The notes below the pieces were generated by a model. That model was not told where the DNA came from. It made no database searches and worked only from the letters and a program-made list of their open reading frames with translations. From NCBI RefSeq assembly GCF_900104785.1, contig NZ_LT629733.1, positions 1,458,501 to 1,522,500 of the forward strand: a DNA stretch of 64,000 nt, written 5' to 3'. Position 1 is the stretch's first letter; each line of letters starts with the position of its first letter. Both the position numbers and the translations under genes were made by a program. This stretch comes from Formosa sp. Hel1_31_208 (lineage in GTDB: Bacteria; Bacteroidota; Bacteroidia; Flavobacteriales; Flavobacteriaceae). Below are positions 56,632-64,000 of the stretch, in pieces.

Positions 56632-59610
56632 ATGCAAAACAAAGGACTAGTTAAGCTTTTTGCAGTGCTATTTGGATTGGTAAGTATCTACCAATTATCA
56701 TTTACATTCAAAGCCAACCAAATTGAAGATGCTGCAACAACCTATGCAGAAAGTAAATTTCAAGATCCAGACGCTATTAATGAAGCCGAAATACGCTATG
56801 TAGACTCCTTGTCTAATAAAGAAGCGTTTAACATTGGAATCGCGAGTTTCACAGGAAAAGAAGTGAAGGAAAAAGCCATGAATCTTGGTCTTGACCTTAA
56901 AGGCGGATTAAACGTTATTCTTCAAATCTCAGTAAGAGATATTCTTGAAGGATTAGCTAATAAGAGTAAAGATCCAGCATTTAATAAAGCGTTAGCTGAT
57001 GCTGAAGAAATTCAAAAGGATGCTCAGGAATCTTACCTTGAATCTTTCTTTACAGCTTGGGATGCCGTAAAAGGAGATCAAAAATTAGCGTCTCCAGATA
57101 TTTTTGCAAATAGAGATTTGGATGATGTTATAGATATCTCAATGTCTGATTCAGATGTGAAGAAGAAAATAGAGGAAAAAGTAGATGAGTCTATTGTTTC
57201 TGCTTTTGAAGTCTTACGTAAACGTATTGACCAATTTGGTGTAACATCACCAAATATTCAACGTCTAGGAAATTCTGGTCGTGTATTAGTAGAATTACCA
57301 GGTGTCAAAGACACGAAACGTGCTACAGAATTAATTACTCAAACAGCACAATTACAATTTTGGGATGTTGAAAAGCCACAAAATTTAGGTAATTTCTTTA
57401 CCCTAGCTAACGAAGTACTAAAAGATAAGTTAGGCGTAAATGAGAAAGAAGCGGCTACTGAAGCTCAAGATTCAACCGAAACAGATAGCACGATTGATGA
57501 CTTATTAGGAGAAACATCTACAGATTCTACTGCCACTCAAGTCAATCCTTTATTAGACTTAATCGCACCTGTACAAAGTTTTGGGTTATTCGCTGTTGAA
57601 TTAGAGAATAAGGAAACTGTAAAGGACTATTTAGAATTGCCTGAAGTTCGTGCAAACCTACCTACAGAATTAAGATATACAAAATTTGCTTTCGGTTTAC
57701 CAACATTAGATGCAGACACTGGATTAGAAACTGTCGACGTATATGCACTTAAAGGAAATAGAGATGAAGAACCAGAATTAAGTGGTGGAGTTATTACTGA
57801 TGCACGTCAGTCTTACGGACAAACGAATAAGCCAACTGTAACCATGCAAATGAATGCTAAAGGGGCTAAAATCTGGGAAGAAATAACAGGTAGAGCAAAT
57901 CAAAATCAAAGTCAGATAGCAATCGTTCTTGATGATATTGTATATTCTGCGCCAACAGCAACTAGAGGAGCAATCTCTGGTGGTAACACAGAAATCTCAG
58001 GAAATTTCACAGTAAATGAAGCGGTTGATTTAGCCAACGTTTTAAGAGCAGGTAAATTACCAGCAAGAGCTGAAATTGTGCAGGCTGATCAAGTTGGACC
58101 GTCACTAGGACAAGAAGCTATTGAGAGTGGTACAAAGTCATTTTTAATTGCTTTATCATTAGTGTTAATTTGGATGATTCTTTACTACGGAAGAGCTGGT
58201 ATATTTGCTGATATCGCTTTGTTATTAAATATCTTATTGATATTTGGTGTGTTATCAGGATTAGGTGCTGTATTAACACTGCCTGGATTAGCTGGTATCG
58301 TATTAACTATTGGTATGTCGGTAGATGCGAACGTACTTATTTTTGAACGTATTCGAGAAGAAATAGGTAAGGGTAAAACGCAAAAAGAAGCTGTAAAAGA
58401 TGGTTTCGCGAATGCCTTGTCTTCAATTTTAGATGCCAACATCACAACAGGTTTAACCGCACTAATCTTATTTGTATTTGGTACAGGACCAATTAAAGGT
58501 TTCGCAACAACCTTATTAATCGGTATTATGACGTCATTATTTACGGCTATCTTCATTACTCGTTTACTTGTAGATTGGTATGTTAATAGTGGTAGAACAC
58601 TAGATTTCTCTACATCAATTACTAAGAACTTATTTAAAAACACTAAGATTAATTTCATTAGTAAGCGTAAAGTAGCTTATGTAGTTTCAGGTATCTTAAT
58701 AGCAATCTCAATTGGATCTTTAGTGACTAATAAACTAGATCAAGGTATTGACTTCATTGGTGGTCGAACTTATCAAGTTCGTTTTGATAAAGCAGTGAGT
58801 TCTGAAGAAGTTGCTAAAGATTTAACAGCGGTATTTCAAAGTGTAGAAGTAAAAACAATAGGAAGTGCTAATCAGTTAAAGATCTCTACCAAATATAAGG
58901 TAAATGAAAACTCTGTTGAGGTAGACGAAGAAGTGCAAACTATGCTTTTCGAAGGATTAAAACCATATTTGCCTAACGAATTATCATACAAAGATTTTTC
59001 AGAAGGGAAAGATAACGTTGGTAAAGTGTTATCTAGTAAGGTAAGTCCAACAATCGCCGATGATATCAAAAGAGAATCGCTATTAGCAGTTCTAGGATCC
59101 TTAGTGGTTGTATTTTTATATATCTTATTCCGATTCAAAAGATGGCAATTCTCATTAGGAGCAGTAGCTGCTGTATTCCATGATGTGATTATCGTATTAG
59201 GAATCTTCTCTTTATTGTACAAATTCATGCCATTTAGTATGGAAATTGATCAGGCATTCATTGCAGCCATCCTAACCGTGATTGGTTACTCGCTGAATGA
59301 TACCGTGGTTGTATTTGATAGAATTCGAGAAGTATTACTTGAACGTGCAGGTTTTAAAGGTGGTGTGAATATCAACTCTGCCATAAACAGTACATTAAGT
59401 AGAACATTAAATACGTCGTTAACGACCTTAGTGGTATTATTAGCAATGTTCACCTTTGGAGCAGAATCACTGAGAGGCTTATTATTCGCGTTAATTATTG
59501 GTGTGATTGTAGGGACTTATTCTTCGGTATTTATTGCAACTCCTTTAATGTATGATACTCTTAAGAATAAAGGTATCGCGCCTCCAAAAGAGGATGAGGA
59601 TAAAAAATAA
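56632..59610 (+). CDS. secDF: Fused protein-export membrane protein SecDF
   Basis: A 992-residue SecD-SecF fusion, the normal state in Bacteroidota. It helps pull exported proteins across the inner membrane using the proton gradient. The order is: one span (about 5-24), a long periplasmic region with the P1 domain (VLRKRIDQFGVTSPNIQR, about 193-210) and an acidic serine/threonine-rich insert (about 280-304), five SecD spans (with the GMSVDANVLIFERIREE motif, about 562-578), then SecF with six spans and GYSLNDTVVVFDRIRE (about 885-900). A terminator follows. Confidence 0.97.
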   Translation: MQNKGLVKLFAVLFGLVSIYQLSFTFKANQIEDAATTYAESKFQDPDAINEAEIRYVDSLSNKEAFNIGIASFTGKEVKEKAMNLGLDLKGGLNVILQISVRDILEGLANKSKDPAFNKALADAEEIQKDAQESYLESFFTAWDAVKGDQKLASPDIFANRDLDDVIDISMSDSDVKKKIEEKVDESIVSAFEVLRKRIDQFGVTSPNIQRLGNSGRVLVELPGVKDTKRATELITQTAQLQFWDVEKPQNLGNFFTLANEVLKDKLGVNEKEAATEAQDSTETDSTIDDLLGETSTDSTATQVNPLLDLIAPVQSFGLFAVELENKETVKDYLELPEVRANLPTELRYTKFAFGLPTLDADTGLETVDVYALKGNRDEEPELSGGVITDARQSYGQTNKPTVTMQMNAKGAKIWEEITGRANQNQSQIAIVLDDIVYSAPTATRGAISGGNTEISGNFTVNEAVDLANVLRAGKLPARAEIVQADQVGPSLGQEAIESGTKSFLIALSLVLIWMILYYGRAGIFADIALLLNILLIFGVLSGLGAVLTLPGLAGIVLTIGMSVDANVLIFERIREEIGKGKTQKEAVKDGFANALSSILDANITTGLTALILFVFGTGPIKGFATTLLIGIMTSLFTAIFITRLLVDWYVNSGRTLDFSTSITKNLFKNTKINFISKRKVAYVVSGILIAISIGSLVTNKLDQGIDFIGGRTYQVRFDKAVSSEEVAKDLTAVFQSVEVKTIGSANQLKISTKYKVNENSVEVDEEVQTMLFEGLKPYLPNELSYKDFSEGKDNVGKVLSSKVSPTIADDIKRESLLAVLGSLVVVFLYILFRFKRWQFSLGAVAAVFHDVIIVLGIFSLLYKFMPFSMEIDQAFIAAILTVIGYSLNDTVVVFDRIREVLLERAGFKGGVNINSAINSTLSRTLNTSLTTLVVLLAMFTFGAESLRGLLFALIIGVIVGTYSSVFIATPLMYDTLKNKGIAPPKEDEDKK

Positions 59611-59628
59611 TTTTCTAAGTATATATTT

Positions 59629-59661
59629 AAAAAAGCCACTTCATTTGAAGTGGCTTTTTTT
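59629..59661 (+). terminator. Rho-independent terminator after secDF
   Basis: AAAAAAGCCACTTC and GAAGTGGCTTTTTTT form a strong stem around ATTT, with a T-run. Confidence 0.92.
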
Positions 59662-59822
59662 GTTTTTAATAGTAATTGTGTTGTCAGTTAACATAGTTGT
59701 TTATCCAGGTCTTCCTCTTTAAGAGAACACATAATTCAAATACTATGTTCGTCTTATTTTAAGAGGATGAATAAATTCTTATCTTTTTGATTTTAAATAA
59801 ATGAGATACTAAGAGGTTGGTA

Positions 59823-60326
59823 TTATAATATACTAAATGCTATTCGATCACCTTTTTCGAGGTTCCATTCATCACTGAGTCCTGCATTCACTTCTAATAC
59901 ATATTTAGCGGGACCTTCTGAAGGCAAAGAAGTTTCATCCATGGGTTGAGCATGTTTTTGAATGCTAACAATAGTTTTAGTTTCTGAAATATATATGATG
60001 TCTAATGGAATCTCCGTATTCTTCATATAAAATGACCGATAGTCAACATCTGGAAAAATGAATAACATTCCTTGATGGTGTGCCATGCTTTTACGGTACA
60101 TCAATCCAGTTTGCGTTTGGTAATCGTCATCGGCAATTTCAATGTCTAAAGACACCACAACGGAATCATTTGCCGCCTTAATTAGTTGAAGTTCCCCTTC
60201 TTTTTTAAAGGTGACTATTATTTGTTTAACGGCTTTGGGTTTTTTTTGGTCATTGCATGAGAAATTCAGTAAAGCAAGACTTCCGAAGAACACTAAGGCC
60301 AATCGCATATACAAACAACGTTTCAT
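59823..60326 (-). CDS. Lipoprotein with DUF192 domain
   Basis: A 167-residue protein. The signal peptide ends in a lipobox (LLNFSCND, Cys24). The DUF192 fold follows, with the family motif TQTGLMYRKSMAHHQGMLFIFP (about 78-99, continuous hydrophobic core) and FYMKNTEIPLDIIYIS. Family function is unknown. It is adjacent to lgt (stop next to start), the enzyme that would lipidate it. Confidence 0.85.
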   Translation of the reverse strand: MKRCLYMRLALVFFGSLALLNFSCNDQKKPKAVKQIIVTFKKEGELQLIKAANDSVVVSLDIEIADDDYQTQTGLMYRKSMAHHQGMLFIFPDVDYRSFYMKNTEIPLDIIYISETKTIVSIQKHAQPMDETSLPSEGPAKYVLEVNAGLSDEWNLEKGDRIAFSIL

Positions 60327-61250
60327 TTAGCTTAATTTGGTTTTTGACTTATAAACAAACATAAAATATAAACCGATTAAAATAAACGGGATGCTTAATA
60401 ATTGTCCTGTATTCAATAGCCAATCTGCTCGTTCAATATTTTGTGGCTCTTTCACAAATTCTACAAAAAATCTAACAGTCCAAAGTAAGACTAAAAACAA
60501 TCCAAATAAAAAGCCTTGTTGTTCACTTTTATTGGTTTTCCAATAGACGTATAATAAAATTAAAAAAACAAACACATAGCTGCCAGCTTCATATAATTGA
60601 GCAGGATGTCTAAAAGGGACCTGTTCTAATAAATCGGTAAATTTGGGATCATTTCCTACGGCTGAATATGCTTCTTTTACATCTTTAATGCCTGTAACTT
60701 TTACAATATCATATTTATTATAATGGTCTTGCACAAATTGTACGCCTAGAGCCGAACTGGTTTTTTCACCTATAATTTCTGAATTAATAAAATTTCCAAG
60801 TCTTACAAATACGGCACCTGAGGCAACAGGAATAACCACGCGATCTAATATCCATATCACAGATTTCTTTACAATCTTTTTATTATAGAAGTACATAGAA
60901 ATAATCATACCAATTGCAGCACCATGACTTGCAAGACCTTGAAAACCAGTAAATTCTATACCATTTTTAAAGCTAAAAGGTAGAAATATGCTGAAAAAAT
61001 CTTCATTAATTAATTCCGATTGATAAAAAATTACGTGACCTAAACGTGCTCCTAACATAATTCCAAGTACCGAATAGATAAAGAGAGAATCTAATGACTC
61101 TTTCGTCTGGTTTTCATTATTGTAGATACGTTTCATAATGTTTAAACCGAGTACAAAGGCGATAATCCACATTAAACTATAGTAGTGAAGTGTAAAAAAA
61201 CCTAAGTCGAGTCCTTTAGATGGGTTCCAAACAATATCAAGCGCAATCAT
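60327..61250 (-). CDS. lgt: Prolipoprotein diacylglyceryl transferase
   Basis: A 307-residue inner-membrane enzyme that attaches diacylglycerol to lipobox cysteines. About seven spans are visible. The signature region with the invariant arginine and asparagine is VRLGNFINSEIIG (about 144-156), and HPAQLYEAG (about 214-222) and the MLGARLGHVIFY region (about 71-82) are further family blocks. There is an extra loop (about 165-200) between signature and HPAQLYE, common in Bacteroidota. It sits between yidD and the DUF192 lipoprotein gene. Confidence 0.95.
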   Translation of the reverse strand: MIALDIVWNPSKGLDLGFFTLHYYSLMWIIAFVLGLNIMKRIYNNENQTKESLDSLFIYSVLGIMLGARLGHVIFYQSELINEDFFSIFLPFSFKNGIEFTGFQGLASHGAAIGMIISMYFYNKKIVKKSVIWILDRVVIPVASGAVFVRLGNFINSEIIGEKTSSALGVQFVQDHYNKYDIVKVTGIKDVKEAYSAVGNDPKFTDLLEQVPFRHPAQLYEAGSYVFVFLILLYVYWKTNKSEQQGFLFGLFLVLLWTVRFFVEFVKEPQNIERADWLLNTGQLLSIPFILIGLYFMFVYKSKTKLS

Positions 61251-61557
61251 AATGTCATATTTTATAGGGATAAAGATAGTATTTATGAGTAAACATCCAG
61301 TGATGTTAAGATAGTTTTAATCTTCTTTTTCAGGAACAGGATCATAGTCAGAACGTCCCCAAGGCGACGGAGCGCAATACAAAATGTACAGCGTACATTT
61401 TTAGCGAACGTGCGGGTATGCGCTATGGGATATTTTTAGTTGTCATCCTTTTCAGGAACAGGATCATAGCCAGAACGTCCCCAAGGCGACGGAGCGCAAT
61501 ACAAAATGTACAGCGTACATTTTTAGCGAACGTGCGGGTATGCGCTATGGGATATTT
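61251..61557. other. Intergenic region between lgt and yidD, mostly tandem repeat
   Basis: The first 80 bases (61251-61330) hold the lgt upstream sequence. The rest consists of two 122-bp repeat units derived partly from the yidD 3' end. On the minus strand the distal unit still encodes a yidD-like tail ending GluAsp-stop, which looks like the ancestral C-terminus. Confidence 0.75.
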
Positions 61558-61608
61558 TTAGTTGTCATCCTTTTCAGGAACAGGATCATAGCCAGAACGT
61601 CCCCAAGG
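61331..61608. repeat. 122-bp tandem repeat (two full units and a partial third) duplicating the yidD tail
   Basis: The units start at 61331, 61453 and 61575 with period 122. The first two differ by a single base seen at CATAGTCAG against CATAGCCAG. Each contains the reverse complement of the last codons of yidD plus a GC-richer insert that includes a perfect AAAATGTAC-AGC-GTACATTTT palindrome. The third unit stops at 61608, inside yidD. Confidence 0.92.
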
Positions 61609-61624
61609 ATGACAACTAAAAATA
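61553..61624. repeat. 20-bp perfect inverted repeat spanning the end of yidD
   Basis: The arm at 61553-61572 is the exact reverse complement of 61605-61624, with a 32-base loop. The inner arm encodes the FSCHP codons of YidD; its inverted copy supplies the last codons (AspAspAsn) and the stop. A second copy of the outer arm is at 61431-61450. Confidence 0.92.
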
Positions 61625-61794
61625 CGTCTTAATGCCAATTTCCCACCTTTCCAAAACCCGTGTTTTTCGAGTGCTTCCTTAGCATAATGCGAACACGTAG
61701 GCTGAAATCTGCAATTTGCTGGAGTTAAAGGTGAAATGATAGTCTGATAAACTTTAATTAAGAATAAAAAAGGAGCAATAAGGACACGTTTCAT
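61558..61794 (-). CDS. yidD: Membrane protein insertion efficiency factor YidD, with rearranged C-terminus
   Basis: A 78-residue protein that assists YidC-dependent membrane insertion. The family core is intact: an amphipathic N-terminus ([19 protein letters not shown]), then [19 protein letters not shown] and [13 protein letters not shown]. The last residues, KDDN, derive from an inverted copy of the gene's own upstream codons, whereas the distal repeat copy would end EKED. It is two bases downstream of cysS and likely in the same operon. Confidence 0.92.
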   Translation of the reverse strand: MKRVLIAPFLFLIKVYQTIISPLTPANCRFQPTCSHYAKEALEKHGFWKGGKLALRRIFSCHPWGRSGYDPVPEKDDN

Positions 61795-61796
61795 AG

Positions 61797-63278
61797 CTAG
61801 TTCGTCGTAAAAGTCGTCCCATCCTTGCCATCATTTAATTGAATTCCAATAGCAGCTAACTCATCTCTAATTTTGTCAGATGTTGGAAAGTCTTTATTTG
61901 CTCTTGCTTGTTGACGCAGTTCAATAAGCAATTCTACTGCGCCCGATAGTTTATCGGTACCAACATCCAAATTAGACACATCAACCAAACCTAACACATC
62001 AAATGTAAAGTCATGCATGGTTTTTTTAAGTAGATTTAAATCCCCAGCGCTTAGTGATGCATTGCCATCTTTAATTTGATTAATCTGTTTTGCAGCTTCA
62101 AAAAGATGAGCTATTAAAATAGGTGAATTGAAATCATCATTCATAGCATCATAACATTTTTGTCTCCAGTCCGATACATTAAATGTTGAAGTGTCAGAGG
62201 CCTTTAAGTCTTCTAAAAGGTGTATCGCATCCATTAAGCGGTAAAACCCTTTTTCACTTGCTAATAAGCCATCGTCTGTGAGGTCTAATATGCTTTTGTA
62301 AGAGGATTGTGCATTAAAAAACCGAATCACACTGGGTGAATACGCCTTGCTAAAAAACGCGTTGTTACCTGATAATAATTCATCAGGATTAACCGTGTTA
62401 CCAGTAGACTTAGACATGCGTTGTCCATTTAACTGCAACATATTTGCGTGCATCCAGTAGTTTACCGGAGTTTGTCCTTTAGCAGCTTCACTTTGAGCAA
62501 TTTCACATTCATGATGCGGAAACTTCAAATCCATACCACCACCGTGAATATCAAAATTATCACCGAGATACTTTGTGCTCATAGCAGTACATTCTAGGTG
62601 CCAACCCGGAAATCCGTCACTCCAAGGAGAAGGCCAACGCATGATGTGCTGCGGTTCAGCACGTTTCCATAGCGCAAAATCTTGAGGGTTCTTTTTATCG
62701 CTTTGTCCGTCAAGCACTCTAGTATTATGTATAAGGTCTTCTAATTTGCGTTTACTCAATTTTCCGTAGTCATGAGTTTCATTAAATTTATGAACGTCAA
62801 AATACACCGAACCGTTAATGACATATGCAAAACCATTATCAATAATTTTTTTGATAAGTTCAATTTGTTCTATAATATGACCGGTAGCCGTTGGTTCAAT
62901 GCTCGGAGGCAGAAAATTAAACGTGTTTAAGATATTGTGAAAATCTACGGTGTAACGTTGCACAACTTCCATGGGTTCAATGGCCTCTAAACGTGCTTTT
63001 TTTGTGATTTTATCTTCCCCGGCATCTTGATCATTTTCGAGATGTCCAGCATCGGTAATATTTCTAACATAGCGTACTTTATACCCTAAATGTTTTAAAT
63101 ACCTGAATACCATGTCAAACGACATAAATGTTCTAACGTTTCCTAGATGCACATTGCTGTATACTGTAGGGCCACAAACATACATGCCAACGTGACCCTC
63201 GACCAGAGGATTAAAAGTTTCTTTTTTACCGCTAAGTGTATTATAGATTTGAATCTTTTGATCTTCGTACAAATGCAT
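61797..63278 (-). CDS. cysS: Cysteinyl-tRNA synthetase
   Basis: 493 residues, full length. The class I signature is HLGN in VHLGNVRTF (about 40-48) and the KMSKS loop is RMSKS in QRMSKSTGN (about 278-286). The zinc-binding Cys/His set ([20 protein letters not shown]) is complete. It lies between folE and yidD with 91 bases to folE. Confidence 0.97.
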   Translation of the reverse strand: MHLYEDQKIQIYNTLSGKKETFNPLVEGHVGMYVCGPTVYSNVHLGNVRTFMSFDMVFRYLKHLGYKVRYVRNITDAGHLENDQDAGEDKITKKARLEAIEPMEVVQRYTVDFHNILNTFNFLPPSIEPTATGHIIEQIELIKKIIDNGFAYVINGSVYFDVHKFNETHDYGKLSKRKLEDLIHNTRVLDGQSDKKNPQDFALWKRAEPQHIMRWPSPWSDGFPGWHLECTAMSTKYLGDNFDIHGGGMDLKFPHHECEIAQSEAAKGQTPVNYWMHANMLQLNGQRMSKSTGNTVNPDELLSGNNAFFSKAYSPSVIRFFNAQSSYKSILDLTDDGLLASEKGFYRLMDAIHLLEDLKASDTSTFNVSDWRQKCYDAMNDDFNSPILIAHLFEAAKQINQIKDGNASLSAGDLNLLKKTMHDFTFDVLGLVDVSNLDVGTDKLSGAVELLIELRQQARANKDFPTSDKIRDELAAIGIQLNDGKDGTTFTTN

Positions 63279-63369
63279 AATGTTAGGTGTTTACATTGCG
63301 TTAATTAGACTGACTTTACTTTATAGAAGTCAAAGCTAACATTTTATTTTTTCTTCGGAATAGGGATTC

Positions 63370-64000
63370 TTAAAAAGTCGTGTCTAATTTAATGTAGTCT
63401 AAGAATTCACGTTTGGTTTCTTTGTCTTTGAATTTCCCCCCAAATTCTGATGTTACGGTGCTACTGTCAACATCTCTTATGCCTCTCGAGTTAACACATA
63501 AATGCTTGGCATCTATAACACAGGCAACGTCTAAAGTGTTGAGAACTTTTTGAAGTTCTTTTACTATTTGAATAGTAAGTCGCTCTTGTACTTGTGGGCG
63601 TTTGGCAAAATAGTCTACGATGCGATTCATTTTTGAAAGTCCAACAACAGTCCCATTTGAAATATAGGCGACATGAGCCTTTCCAACAATTGGTAACAGG
63701 TGATGCTCACAAGTGGAGTACACAGTGATGTTTTTTTCAACCAACATTTCACCATACTTATATTTATTATCAAAAGTAGATGCGCTTGGTTTTTTTTCAG
63801 GATCTAAGCCGCTAAAAATCTCATTTACAAACATCTTAGCGACACGTTTAGGAGTGCCTTTTAGACTATCGTCAGATAAGTCCAGGCCCAAAGTTTCCAT
63901 GATATGTCTTACATCATCTTTAATGAGATCAATTTTTTCTGAAGATGTGAGCTCAAATGCATCTGTTCGCATTGGTGTTTCGGAAGACGTTCCTACGTGA
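63370..64000 (-). CDS. folE: GTP cyclohydrolase I (N-terminus cut by window edge)
   Basis: Forms dihydroneopterin triphosphate, the first step to folate and pterins. The ATG at 63972 is probably internal: the frame stays open to base 64000 and upstream codons read HVGTSSETP, which fits flavobacterial FolE N-termini, so the true start lies beyond the window. Zinc and active-site residues are visible in CEHHLLP, and SKMNRIVDYFAKRPQVQERL plus HLCVNSRGIRD are family motifs. A non-coding 91 bases separates it from cysS. Confidence 0.93.
   Translation of the reverse strand, partial: HVGTSSETPMRTDAFELTSSEKIDLIKDDVRHIMETLGLDLSDDSLKGTPKRVAKMFVNEIFSGLDPEKKPSASTFDNKYKYGEMLVEKNITVYSTCEHHLLPIVGKAHVAYISNGTVVGLSKMNRIVDYFAKRPQVQERLTIQIVKELQKVLNTLDVACVIDAKHLCVNSRGIRDVDSSTVTSEFGGKFKDKETKREFLDYIKLDTTF

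Overview
This AT-rich window carries the marks of a Flavobacteriaceae chromosome (Bacteroidota). Many genes are preceded by the Bacteroidota -7 promoter box TAnnTTTG and lack Shine-Dalgarno sequences. SecD and SecF are fused. There is a type IX secretion (T9SS) C-terminal sorting domain, an ECF sigma/FecR/TonB-receptor trio, and a flavobacterial housekeeping order (folE-cysS-yidD-lgt; rsfS-ftsH-LUD-cdsA-psd). The genus cannot be fixed from sequence alone. No rRNA, tRNA, CRISPR array, prophage or intact insertion sequence is visible.

Layout. 1-5.5 kb: end of carA, then eno, a DUF481-like protein, gltA and a guanidine-modifying hydrolase. 5.5-11.4 kb: an accessory respiratory locus with a periplasmic sulfite-oxidation operon (molybdoenzyme, membrane-tethered cytochrome c, lipoprotein rhodanese, sterol-desaturase-family enzyme) and two unknown transcription units (P-loop NTPase plus polytopic membrane protein; a second polytopic membrane protein). 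These are linked by identical TGTAAC-N4-GTTACA operators with the same spacing to a variant -7 box. 11.5-15.1 kb: TonB-family receptor and old-yellow-enzyme reductase. 15.1-22.6 kb: phospholipid and proteostasis genes (ACBP, psd, cdsA, LUD, ftsH, rsfS), birA, pyrE, NUDIX. 22.6-28 kb: M14 peptidase, a small unknown, a CtlX-like hydrolase and a TPR histidine kinase. 28-28.7 kb: a 706-bp non-coding gap with a nested inverted repeat. 28.7-38.1 kb: argS, bacillithiol-transferase-like DinB protein, TonB receptor/FecR/ECF sigma, ffh, folD, a YwaF-like membrane protein. 38.4-42.7 kb: a large T9SS surface-protein gene broken by one in-frame TAA. 42.7-49 kb: VOC, rluF, hydrolase, cupin, lipoprotein, HerA-like ATPase, lipoprotein RidA, queE, DUF2911. 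49-60 kb: asnB, gyrB, unknown exported proteins, mdh, secDF. 60-64 kb: DUF192, lgt, yidD with an unusual 122-bp tandem repeat at its 3' end, cysS, and folE running off the right edge.

Most of the window is core metabolism and envelope biogenesis. The most interesting parts are the putative Crp/Fnr-type regulon at 8.9-10.7 kb, the rearranged yidD tail, the broken T9SS gene, and the structured element upstream of argS.
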